Shown in pieces: positions 52,345 to 60,376 of a stretch of DNA of 60,520 bases. Location: contig CALAHF010000089.1 in NCBI GenBank assembly GCA_937891465.1, positions 1-60,520 on the forward strand, read 5' to 3'. The stretch comes from an uncultured Verrucomicrobiales bacterium (GTDB lineage Bacteria; Verrucomicrobiota; Verrucomicrobiia; Verrucomicrobiales; DEV007). Position 1 is the first letter of the stretch. Each line of letters begins with the position of its first letter. The position numbers were made by a program, and so were the translations under genes. The notes beneath the pieces were generated by a model. It ran no database searches. It was not told the DNA's origin and worked only from the letters and a program-made list of their open reading frames with translations.

Positions 52345-53295
52345 TTAAATAACACAGCGAAAACCGGTATGGCATGTCGATGAATCCGGAGTGTTGGAAG
52401 ACCGGGCACCCACTCGATAACGATTGCAGTAGGATTCATGGCACAAAAACGAGCCTCCACGAATCATTCGAGCGGTCCCCGAAGTTGGGCCGGTCGGATT
52501 TTCTAAAGTCGATTGGCTCGCTCGCCAACTTGGACTGAACCAGTCGACGACCCATTCCCACACGTTTCCTGCCACGTTATAAAGCCCGAAATCATTGGCC
52601 CGGAAACTTCGGGCTGGAGCTGTCGAAGTATAACCGTCTGCGCCCGTGTCTTCCTCGGGAAAACGACCCTGCCAGATATTACAGCGGTGTTTTCCATCCG
52701 GCGTTAATTCCTCGCCCCATGGGTAAATTGCCTGATCGAGGCCACCGCGTGCGGCAAATTCCCATTCAGCCTCGGTCGGGAGCCTTTTTCCTGCCCAGCG
52801 GGCATACGTGTTGGCATCGTTCCATGATATGTGCACGACAGGATGGTCCATCAGTTTGCGAATATTCGTTCCAGGGCCACCCGGCTTTCGCCAATCGGCT
52901 TTTTCCGTCCGTACCCACCAATTCAAACCTTGAACGGTCACCAGCTGCACATTTTTCTGATGCGCCTTTGGGATTTGATTCAAAAACACAAACGACCAGC
53001 CAAATTGTTCCGCTTCAGTCACATAGCCGGTTTCCTGAACGAATCTCTCAAAGTCGGAGTTGGTCACACAGGTTCGGTCGATCCAAAAAGCATCGATCGT
53101 AACGTCCCGAATCGGTCCTTCGCCATCAGCGGTCCACGTTTCCGGGCCTTCTGCGCCCATCCGAAACATTCCGCCAGTCAATTCGACCATCCCGTCTTTG
53201 CTGCCGGCTTCTTTAGATCGCGGTAATTCCTCTTTTGTAGGCGAATGAGCGCGTTCTCCAGCGGATGGCGAGCAACAGGGGTTCTCCGATTCCAT
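52345..53295 (-). CDS. formylglycine-generating enzyme (sulfatase-modifying factor)
   Basis: The 316-residue protein has the FGE-sulfatase domain: GGMFRMGAEGPETW, DAFWIDRTCVTNSDFERFV, HPVVHISWNDANTYARWAGKRLPTE, and WEFAARGG. Near the C-terminus RGGSFLCHESYCNRYR holds the two active cysteines (about 285 and 290) that mark a true FGE rather than a related kinase-associated domain. No signal peptide is seen; the N-terminus begins ESENPCCSPS. It probably activates the sulfatase at 46270. Confidence 0.88.
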   Translation of the reverse strand: MESENPCCSPSAGERAHSPTKEELPRSKEAGSKDGMVELTGGMFRMGAEGPETWTADGEGPIRDVTIDAFWIDRTCVTNSDFERFVQETGYVTEAEQFGWSFVFLNQIPKAHQKNVQLVTVQGLNWWVRTEKADWRKPGGPGTNIRKLMDHPVVHISWNDANTYARWAGKRLPTEAEWEFAARGGLDQAIYPWGEELTPDGKHRCNIWQGRFPEEDTGADGYTSTAPARSFRANDFGLYNVAGNVWEWVVDWFSPSWRASQSTLENPTGPTSGTARMIRGGSFLCHESYCNRYRVGARSSNTPDSSTCHTGFRCVI

Positions 53296-53299
53296 TTTT

Positions 53300-53917
53300 C
53301 TATTCTCCCAAAATCTCAGCCTGCGCCTTTAGGAACTCCGCCTTCAGCTGCTCGTAATCCGTCGCTACAGGATATTGGGGGAATTCATCGATCACGTTTT
53401 GAGGAGGGCAGAAAAGAATGCCGCGATTGGCTTCGCCGAGCATCGTGGTGTCATTGTAAGAGTCACCGGTTGCGATCGTTTTGAAATTCAGCTCGTGGAA
53501 CCGCTTCACGGACTCCCGTTTCTGATCTTCCATTCGCAGATGATAATCGGTGATTTTGCCGGAGTCTGAAATTGACAGCTTGTGGCAGAAGAGCGCCGGA
53601 TAACCGAGCTTCTTCATCAGTGGCTTGGCAAATTCGTAAAACGTGTCGCTCAAAATCACGACCTGAAAGCGTTCGCGCAGCCAATCGAGGAATTCGGGGG
53701 CGCCTTCGAGGGGATCCAATTTGTCGATCACTTCCTGAACGGATTCAATCCCGAGGCCATTTTCATCCAAAAGGCGAAGCCGCTGCTGCATCAGCACGTT
53801 GTAATCAGGAATGTCACGCGTGGTGGCGCGCAATTCATCAACGCCAGTCAGTTCGGCGACATTGATCCAGATTTCAGGGATGAGTACCCCTTCGAGGTCG
53901 AGACAGGCTATTTCCAT
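53300..53917 (-). CDS. thrH: ThrH-type phosphoserine phosphatase/homoserine phosphotransferase
   Basis: A 205-residue HAD enzyme starting MEIACLDLEGVLIPEIW, with the DLEG variant of motif I (D7, E9) typical of ThrH. Motif II is VVILSDTFYEF, and motif III/IV is TIATGDSYNDTTML. ThrH dephosphorylates phosphoserine and can transfer the phosphate to homoserine. It lies 4 bp from the FGE gene, same strand. Confidence 0.87.
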   Translation of the reverse strand: MEIACLDLEGVLIPEIWINVAELTGVDELRATTRDIPDYNVLMQQRLRLLDENGLGIESVQEVIDKLDPLEGAPEFLDWLRERFQVVILSDTFYEFAKPLMKKLGYPALFCHKLSISDSGKITDYHLRMEDQKRESVKRFHELNFKTIATGDSYNDTTMLGEANRGILFCPPQNVIDEFPQYPVATDYEQLKAEFLKAQAEILGE

Positions 53918-53994
53918 CAGGTGTATTTAAATTCTGAGTTCAAATCGGCTAAAACCTCAGGATTCGCAAGTTTCATTCCGTTCGTCCCACCAAG

Positions 53995-54273
53995 TTGATT
54001 GCCTTTAGCAAAATCCACGCATTTCTGAACTCAACTTTCGTAATGATGAAAAATCCCAGTTCATGGAAGCGGCTCAGGTTGAAAGTCAGCGAGCGCCGCA
54101 CCAAATTCGCGGCGGTGTTCGAAACCGATCTCGATCTCGACGCGGGCGATTGCGGCGGCCCGATATTTTCCAGCAAAGGGAATGCGATCGGCGTCGTTAT
54201 TTCACGAGCCGGGCACCACGCCACGTTGGTGATTCCAATTTTGAGGATTGCGCAGCTCTTTGCAAAAAAGTGA
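53995..54273 (+). pseudogene. C-terminal remnant of a trypsin-like serine protease
   Basis: Residues from about 33 on (RRTKFAAVFETDLDLDAGDCGGPIFS, then NAIGVVISRAGHHATLVIP) match the C-terminal part of a trypsin/HtrA-like family, where D-C-G-G-P replaces GDSGGP. The His and Asp of the catalytic triad and any signal peptide are missing, so it is a truncated relic. The first about 30 residues are unrelated. It ends 2 bp from the stop of the convergent selenoprotein gene. Confidence 0.55.
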
Positions 54274-54274
54274 G

Positions 54275-55345
54275 TTAACCCGCTTCAGCAACAATCTCTT
54301 CGATTGCTTTTTCCAAAGAATCTCCCCGCAGCCCGATGTGGCGAATGACGCCTTTTTGATCTAGCAAATAAAGCGTCGGCCAACCGGAAACATTCCATTT
54401 CGTCGCAATCGGGCCTCCCGTGCTTCCACCGTCCCAAAACGAATCCCACAGGATGGTGCCGTCTTTTCGGAGTGAATTGAGTTTTTCCCGTGGATCGCTG
54501 TTTACGCCCACGATGGTGAATTTTCCTTCGAACGTCTTCACGAGCGACCGCTCGTGTTCGTACATGGCGCGACAAGGGCCTCACCAATCGCCCCAGAAAT
54601 CAATCAGGACGACTTTCCCTCGATAATCACTCAGCTTCATCGCAACACCCGCACCGTTCTCGCCCGTAATTTCAGGAGCCTCTTTTCCGATTGCCAGAGC
54701 GGTCAGCGAGAACAATTGAGCATCCGCTAACTCTCCGATGCTCTTTCCGCGAGCGGTTTTAACCTCTGAATAATCAGCACTCAACGTTTCAAGAGTCGCA
54801 ATCGTTTTGGCTTCGAGCGCTTCTTTTTCGGGACCAGGGGGCATTCGTTTCAAAGAACGCGAATCATTGCTCACTATCACAAACATCGATTTTGCTTTCA
54901 CCGCTGGCTGTGGAGACGATTCCGCCAGCGTTTGCAGAGCAGCAGCAGCCTTTTCATTGCGGCGATAACCGAGATAACTTGGCAGGTTCTCCATTTCCGG
55001 CGAATCCAAGTGATCTTTCAGCAATGCATCGATCGCCTTGTCCCCAATCGGGTTCATTTCCCGATCAGCCGTCAAAATCCAAACCAACGCTTTTGGAGCG
55101 ATCGCGTGCTCGGGATTTTCAGAAGCGAGGTTCCACGCTTTTTCAAGATACGGCACAACCTTTGGCCGCTTTTTCAGAACGGCCTGCCGTTCCTCGCTGG
55201 GAGTGCTTCGGTAAAGGGTCATGAAATCATTCATCTCCTTTTTCAGACCTGACGAAATCGCTTCGAACGCCTTCGCGGGATCCGCACTTTCATCCTGCCC
55301 GAAGCAGGAACTCGCCACCAAAATCAATGCTAAAAACATCCTCAT
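54275..55345 (-). CDS. TlpA-like thioredoxin selenoprotein (UGA in the active site)
   Basis: The reading frame runs from ATG 55345 (MRMFLALILVASSCFGQ, signal peptide) through a helical region to a thioredoxin domain. At 54583-54581 there is an in-frame TGA within KVVLIDFWGDW-stop-GPCRAMYEHE, exactly where the first Cys of WCGPC belongs. The rest of the domain, including cis-Pro SGWPTLYLLD, continues in the same frame to TAA 54275. With Sec at codon 255 the product has 356 residues and a U-G-P-C site. A matching SECIS hairpin follows the UGA. Automated calling would give two false genes. It probably acts as a periplasmic redox protein; the long N-terminal domain is not recognised. ATG 55339 is an alternative start. 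Confidence 0.88.
54539..54556 (-). promoter_or_regulatory. predicted bacterial SECIS element
   Basis: On the mRNA, CACGAGC pairs with GCUCGUG (7 perfect pairs) around a GGUC tetraloop, the same loop sequence as the E. coli fdhF SECIS. The stem begins 24 nt after the UGA, so the loop is about 31 nt away, within the range known for bacterial SECIS elements. It would bind SelB and direct selenocysteine insertion. Confidence 0.85.
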
Positions 55346-55397
55346 GGCGAGGAGGATGTCAAAAATCGCGCCGAAGCGCAATCCCGGATTTCCCGCT

Positions 55398-57302
55398 TCA
55401 CCCGTTCTCCGACTTCCAGGTATCCCACGCTTTCCGAATTCCCTCGAGCTCTTCCCAGCGATCATACAGGCGTTTAACCCGAACGCGTCGGCCCTCCAAA
55501 TCCTCCGTCATCGCAGCGACCTGGCAGGTGTTCTCTTTGTAAAAATCAGGATCGTTCAGCTTGGCCTCAGCTTCGCTAACAGCCTCTTCGGCTTCGAGAA
55601 TTTTCGCCTCGATTTCCTCAAGCTCCTTTTCTTCTTTCCACTTCAGCTTCGGAGGCGCTTCGGTTTTCACATTCCCGGCAACCCGCTTTTTGGGAGCCAT
55701 TTGCGCTTTGTTCGCGGCTGAAACCGCCACCATTTGCTTCCGTTTTTCGCGGTAATAGGAATAATTGCCCACCCAGACACCTACCTGGCCCGGTTCTTCA
55801 AAAACAATGACGCGGTCGCAGACGCGATCCAGAAAATACCGGTCGTGACTGACCACCAGCGACGTTCCCGTGAAATTAATCAACGCCTCTTCCAGCACCC
55901 GCAAGCTTTGCAAATCGAGATCGTTGGTCGGCTCATCGAGCACCAGAAAATTGCCGCCGCGTTTTAGAATTTTTGCGAGCAACACGCGATTTTTCTCGCC
56001 ACCAGACAAGCTTCCGACCCGATCATTAATCCGGTCATCCGCGAATAAAAAGCGCTTCAAATATGCTCGAACGGATATCGTCTCCGGGCCGAACCTCATC
56101 GATTCCTTACCTTCCGAGACTTCTTCAAAAACCGAGAGGTCATCATTCAACTCAAGCCGCGTTTGGTCGGCGTAGTTGAACTCTGTTTTCACTCCGATTT
56201 TCACGGTGCCTTCGTCTGGTTTCAGTTGCCCCATGATCGCTCGCAGCAGCGTCGTTTTTCCCGCTCCATTCGGACCTACCACGCCGACGCATTCCCCGGC
56301 TTCAAATTCCACATCCAGCCCGAGAAAGAGCGGCTTTTTCTCGATAAAATGCGAAACCGATTTCAATTTCACCACCACATTTCCCAACTTCGGAGCGGGT
56401 GGAACGACCAAGTCCATATCCAATTCCTCAGTCGGCGCTTTCTTGGCTTTCACCGAGTAAAAATTCTCCAACCGGCTCCGCTGCTTCGTTCCCCGAGCTT
56501 TTACCCCCGCGCGGACCCAGTTGATTTCGCGTCTTAGAAAGCTCTGCCGTTTCCCTTCGGCCGCCATATCAGCCCCAACCCGTTCCTGCTTTGCGAGCAG
56601 ATATTCCGAGTAGTTTCCTTCGTGAGAGAAAAATTTTCCGTCCGCCAATTCCACAATCCGCGTCGCGATTCGATCCAGAAAGTACCGATCGTGCGTCACG
56701 AAAAAACACGCCGTTTTTAAGTTCGCCAAATACGCTTCCAACCACTCAATCGCTTCCGCATCAAGGTGGTTGGTCGGCTCATCGAGAATCAACAAATCCG
56801 GCTGCGCTACGAGAGCACGCGCCAGACCGACGCGTCGTTTTTCACCACCCGAAAGATGCCCCACAATCCGCTCCGCCGGAGGCGTGTCCAACTTGCGCAT
56901 CAGCGTTTCGATTCGCGAATCGAGATTCCACCCGTCGCCGTGATCGATGATTGCCTGAACGCGATCATCCCCGCTTTCAAATCGCTCCAGCGCGTCGATC
57001 AGCTCCGCCGCGCCGCCTCGAATATTATCCAACACCGTGGCGTCATCATCCAGCTGAAATTCTTGCGGCAAATAGCCGACGACCAGCCCACGTGATCGCG
57101 AAATGTGGCCGTCATCCGCATTTTCATCGCCCGCGACGATTCGCAAAAACGACGACTTTCCGCAACCATTTCGGCCCACCATGCCGATTTTATCCCCCGC
57201 ATGAACGGCCAACGTCGCGTCATCGAGAATCAGTTGATTCCCGAACGACAGCTTCAATTGAGTCGCGGATAAAATGGGTTCGGCAGCAGTGGCAGCAGAC
57301 AT
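55398..57302 (-). CDS. ABC-F family ATPase (Uup-like)
   Basis: A soluble protein with two ABC domains: Walker A GRNGCGKSS and GPNGAGKTT, signatures LSGGEKRR and LSGGEKNR, Walker B LLILDEPTNHLD and LVLDEPTNDLD. The interdomain linker is basic (KRQSFLRREINWVRAGVKARG). A C-terminal coiled-coil region (LKWKEEKELEEIEAKILEAEEAV) is typical of Uup. ABC-F proteins act on ribosomes or nucleic acids rather than transport. Start ATG 57302 (MSAATAAEP). Confidence 0.9.
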   Translation of the reverse strand: MSAATAAEPILSATQLKLSFGNQLILDDATLAVHAGDKIGMVGRNGCGKSSFLRIVAGDENADDGHISRSRGLVVGYLPQEFQLDDDATVLDNIRGGAAELIDALERFESGDDRVQAIIDHGDGWNLDSRIETLMRKLDTPPAERIVGHLSGGEKRRVGLARALVAQPDLLILDEPTNHLDAEAIEWLEAYLANLKTACFFVTHDRYFLDRIATRIVELADGKFFSHEGNYSEYLLAKQERVGADMAAEGKRQSFLRREINWVRAGVKARGTKQRSRLENFYSVKAKKAPTEELDMDLVVPPAPKLGNVVVKLKSVSHFIEKKPLFLGLDVEFEAGECVGVVGPNGAGKTTLLRAIMGQLKPDEGTVKIGVKTEFNYADQTRLELNDDLSVFEEVSEGKESMRFGPETISVRAYLKRFLFADDRINDRVGSLSGGEKNRVLLAKILKRGGNFLVLDEPTNDLDLQSLRVLEEALINFTGTSLVVSHDRYFLDRVCDRVIVFEEPGQVGVWVGNYSYYREKRKQMVAVSAANKAQMAPKKRVAGNVKTEAPPKLKWKEEKELEEIEAKILEAEEAVSEAEAKLNDPDFYKENTCQVAAMTEDLEGRRVRVKRLYDRWEELEGIRKAWDTWKSENG

Positions 57303-57380
57303 GTGCAAGAAATAGGTCGTTTCTCGAAAATTTCATCCCCATTTCATGCTCAGTTCACATTCAGGCAGCAATATCTTCGC

Positions 57381-57767
57381 ATGACTGATCAACAACAGCC
57401 TATTCCATTTCAAAAACGCAGCACGCTTGCCCTTTCGCCCATCATCACGCGCGGCGTTGTCATGTTGAATCCCGCAACGAACCAAATTGAAATCGAATAC
57501 TGGCGAAGTTTTCGGTTCGTCCCGTTTTTCAGGTTCCCCTCGACCCTGATGAAAATCCCTGTCAATTCCGTCACCGGCGTTGAAATGAAGTGCCGCTGGT
57601 TTCCCGTGATTCGCCAGAGACTTCGCCTGTTTGGAACAAATACCTCCGTTTTTCGTCGAATTGGCATCGGAGCGCTCGATTTGAATTTCCCCGCCGAATT
57701 TCGCGAGGCCGCGCGAGCATTTACCCTCGAATTAAATTTCCGAACCGCGCTGGCATCAGTAAACTGA
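57381..57767 (+). CDS. small protein of unknown function
   Basis: From ATG 57381 a 128-residue soluble basic product: TRGVVMLNPATNQIEIEYW, RFPSTLMKIPVNSVTGVEMKC and LFGTNTSVFRRIGIGALDLNFP. It has no helix and no known motif, but the beta-rich text recalls PH-like domains. It is 9 bp from the next membrane protein, so they are likely co-expressed. Confidence 0.5.
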   Translation: MTDQQQPIPFQKRSTLALSPIITRGVVMLNPATNQIEIEYWRSFRFVPFFRFPSTLMKIPVNSVTGVEMKCRWFPVIRQRLRLFGTNTSVFRRIGIGALDLNFPAEFREAARAFTLELNFRTALASVN

Positions 57768-57776
57768 TCGTGAACC

Positions 57777-58028
57777 ATGAAAAAATTTATCCCACATCTC
57801 ATCTGGATTGCCGGTCTGGGCATCGCTATTGGATCACCTGTGATCGCCAGTTTTCTGGGCGGCGGCATTCCCTACCAAGACCCAACGCCGGAACAAGCAG
57901 CCCGCGAATCAGCCGTAAACGGGATTTTTAAGATCGGGTTCCTCATCGGCCTCGCCCTTTTCATAATCGGATTCATTTGGGCCTTAATCCGAATGGTCAT
58001 CTGGCTGGTCACGCGGTTAAAGAGTTGA
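57777..58028 (+). CDS. two-helix membrane protein of unknown function
   Basis: The 83-residue protein has two helices (HLIWIAGLGIAIGSPVIASFLGG-like start, and IGFLIGLALFIIGFIWALIRM), separated by a short polar loop (YQDPTPEQAARESAV). No family is recognised. It is followed by the densest cluster of dispersed repeats in the window. Confidence 0.55.
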   Translation: MKKFIPHLIWIAGLGIAIGSPVIASFLGGGIPYQDPTPEQAARESAVNGIFKIGFLIGLALFIIGFIWALIRMVIWLVTRLKS

Positions 58029-58044
58029 CCCGAACCCTTTTTTT

Positions 58045-58087
58045 CGAATCAATAGGGTATGTTCAACGAACCAACCCTATCTGATCG
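58045..58087. repeat. 43-bp palindromic repeat, upstream half of a repeat cluster
   Basis: CGAATCAATAGGGTATGTTCA, then A, then CGAACCAACCCTATCTGATCG. It contains the ATG at 58059 that opens the GDPD frame. Confidence 0.9.
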
Positions 58088-58982
58088 AAAAGCCATTTCG
58101 AACCAACCCTATTGGTTCAGCGAACGTACCCTGTTTGATTGTAATGGGGCTGTCTTCCAGTTCCGCTTCGTGGGAATCCTCAGACCGCTGGCAAGCCAGC
58201 TTGCCGCCCCGGTTGTTCGTTTCGCCCTGATTTTTGCCATCACCTTTTCGAACATCTCCAACGCTGAACCACCAAAAATGCCGACGATCATCGCCCATCG
58301 CGGAGCCAGCCAAAAGGCTCCTGAAAATACGTTGGCGGCTTGCCGTGAAGCGATTAATTGCAAGACGGATTGGATTGAGTTTGATGTCCGCGAGGTGGCG
58401 GACGGCGGGCTCTACCTCTTTCACGATGCGGATTTGAAACGGTTCAACCTCGGCGAAACGAAGGTGGAAACACTGACTTCCGAGGAAGCAGAGAAAATCG
58501 ATGTGGGAACCTGGTTTGACCCAAAATATGCTGCGGAACGGCCGCCGACACTTCGGAAAACGCTCGAAGTTTGCCTCGAAGGAAAGACGGTTCCGCTAAT
58601 CGAGCGCAAAACCGGCCCTGCGGCTGCCTATATCAAAGTGCTTCGCGAGCTCGATGTAATGGATCAAGTGGTGTTGCAGGCCTTCGATTGGGATTTCCTG
58701 GAAGATGCGAGAAAGCTCGAGCCAAATTTGAAACTCGGAGCACTCGGAAGCAAAGCGCTTGAACCGAAGCACTGGGAACAGCTCAAGCGATTGAAGCCCG
58801 ATTGGGTAGGGTGGAATCATAAAGATCTCACTGCGGAAATGGTCGCGGAATTTCAAAAAGAGAACTTCAAAGTCGCGGTGTGGACGGTGAATGATCTTGC
58901 CAGAATTCGCAAGGTTGTGAGTTTTGGGATCGATGGATTGATCACCGATCGGCCAGCGGCGGCCCGCGAAGTGGTCGAATAA
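58059..58982 (+). CDS. exported glycerophosphodiester phosphodiesterase
   Basis: The GDPD domain starts at residue 76: IIAHRGASQKAPENTLAACREA (HRG and E), DWIEFDVREVADGGLYLFHDADLKR (E-x-D and H), and later WTVNDLARIRKVVSFGIDGLITDRP. It cleaves glycerophosphodiesters to glycerol 3-phosphate and an alcohol. The preceding hydrophobic segment (RFALIFAITFSNISNAEPP, residues 54-72) looks like a signal peptide. Residues 1-54 are encoded by the repeat cluster. Without the repeat ATG, the next start would be ATG 58278, which lacks the signal peptide, so the true start is uncertain. Confidence 0.85.
   Translation: MFNEPTLSDRKAISNQPYWFSERTLFDCNGAVFQFRFVGILRPLASQLAAPVVRFALIFAITFSNISNAEPPKMPTIIAHRGASQKAPENTLAACREAINCKTDWIEFDVREVADGGLYLFHDADLKRFNLGETKVETLTSEEAEKIDVGTWFDPKYAAERPPTLRKTLEVCLEGKTVPLIERKTGPAAAYIKVLRELDVMDQVVLQAFDWDFLEDARKLEPNLKLGALGSKALEPKHWEQLKRLKPDWVGWNHKDLTAEMVAEFQKENFKVAVWTVNDLARIRKVVSFGIDGLITDRPAAAREVVE
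58099..58219. repeat. 43-mer with long extension
   Basis: A 43-mer (58099-58141: CGAACCAACCCTATTGGTTC... CGAACGTACCCTGTTTGATTG) continues into a 78-bp extension (58142-58219) that is the reverse complement of the extension at 7889-7964. It contains the inverted repeat GGCAAGC/GCTTGCC around TG on the other strand. It encodes the region just before the GDPD signal peptide. Confidence 0.85.
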
Positions 58983-59033
58983 AATAAACGCATAACCTGG
59001 CTCTGAATTCTCGTGCGACTCTGGAGCGTCACG

Positions 59034-60272
59034 CTACGAACTTTCCACTTCGGGAATTGTCTTCCCCATACGCGCCAATTCGTTTTCTGCAGACTCCAGA
59101 ATCAGCTTCGTTGGGTGGAATTCACGAAGCGTTTCCGTAATTCGATTGGACTCGACTTTTTCACCCACAGGGGTAAACGGAGCGGCGTAACGCGAGGCGT
59201 GTTCAGGATCCTGGCCAGCGGTGTTCCGCCAAATATGCTGCGACTCCCGCCCGGTTTTGTAAGCCCAGGTTTTCTTTTCGAAATACAGGGCGGCCCATTC
59301 CGTAAAGGTTTCGAAGGTCGCCAAATCTTCGCCGTGGCCTTCTTTCCAGACTTTCACGGCGTGCTCGTAGATGGCCTCGAGCTGATCAATCGTCCGTTCG
59401 ATATCAGCCGTTTCCCGGACTAATCGGCAGACTTTTTTTGCCATTTTCGGATTGTAATCACGAATGCGATTGCGATACGCGTCGACCGAATGCGGCTCGT
59501 AAATCAGCGCTCCCTCAAAATTTCGCTCCCGCATTTCGACAAAATTATCGGGCATCAGAAAATTTCCAGCGAGCCCCGCTTCTCCGCAGACTGCGACCAT
59601 GGCTCCCGTGGCAGCGGCTTCGAGCGCGATTTTTCCAGAGGCAAAAACCAGATCGGCGAAGGGGAGGAAGCCGGCTGTATTGACGTTGGGATCATCGATG
59701 AATTCATAGGCAACGCCTTCGGATTCACAGGCCTGGCGGATGAATTCGAAGTAATCTACCTGCCGATCTTTGTCTCCGAAGACAAAAACGGTTTCGAGTT
59801 TCTTACGGTATTTTTCCCGTTCAGGAAACCGGTATAGATCGACTCCATGAGGGATGAGGTCGATTTCTGCGGATGAAATGTAGTCCTCGTTCTGCAATTT
59901 CTCACGGCAAGCCAAATCGACTGCAACGTATCGAAGCACATTCGGTGCCGTGCAGGGAGCTTCTTTCCAATCCGTTGTGCTGCGGCAGATCGAGATAATC
60001 GGGCACGTAGGGAAACGCATTGCTGCGATCGTCGTTTCCCATTCGTGATGGCCGTGGATGATATCCGGCTCCCAGCCCACGGGAATTTCCGCCATTTCCG
60101 CGACTACCGCGATGCCCATATTTTTCAACGCCTCCGCGACATCGCCATGAGTCCGCGAAAAGCAAATGACATCATGATCCCTCCCACTCATCCGCGAAGC
60201 CAGCTCACGGATCGGGAGCAGTGTCGCTTCGGAAACCGGGTCGAGCGCGTGAGATGTGAAGAGAATACGCAT
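59034..60272 (-). CDS. glycosyltransferase, GT4-like
   Basis: From ATG 60272 (MRILFTSHALDPVSEATLLPIRELASRM) the 412-residue protein has a GT-B layout: an N-terminal Rossmann domain with DIIHGHHEWETT, then LIPHGVDLYRFPERE and FVFGDKDRQ, and a C-terminal domain with ADLVFASGKIALEAAATGAMVAV, the usual nucleotide-sugar contact region. The last 120 residues are an extra helical region. It is likely to act in polysaccharide or glycoconjugate synthesis, as the neighbouring sugar transferase suggests. The upstream frame to 60416 is not used. Confidence 0.78.
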   Translation of the reverse strand: MRILFTSHALDPVSEATLLPIRELASRMSGRDHDVICFSRTHGDVAEALKNMGIAVVAEMAEIPVGWEPDIIHGHHEWETTIAAMRFPTCPIISICRSTTDWKEAPCTAPNVLRYVAVDLACREKLQNEDYISSAEIDLIPHGVDLYRFPEREKYRKKLETVFVFGDKDRQVDYFEFIRQACESEGVAYEFIDDPNVNTAGFLPFADLVFASGKIALEAAATGAMVAVCGEAGLAGNFLMPDNFVEMRERNFEGALIYEPHSVDAYRNRIRDYNPKMAKKVCRLVRETADIERTIDQLEAIYEHAVKVWKEGHGEDLATFETFTEWAALYFEKKTWAYKTGRESQHIWRNTAGQDPEHASRYAAPFTPVGEKVESNRITETLREFHPTKLILESAENELARMGKTIPEVESS

Positions 60273-60376
60273 TGTTTGGGAATATAGGCGTGATAGGGTT
60301 TGGCACCCGAAAAAGCGACAGAAAAGTTCAATTTTCAGAAAGAGAAACCGGGGTGGTTGTGTGGCGGGGAGGGCGT

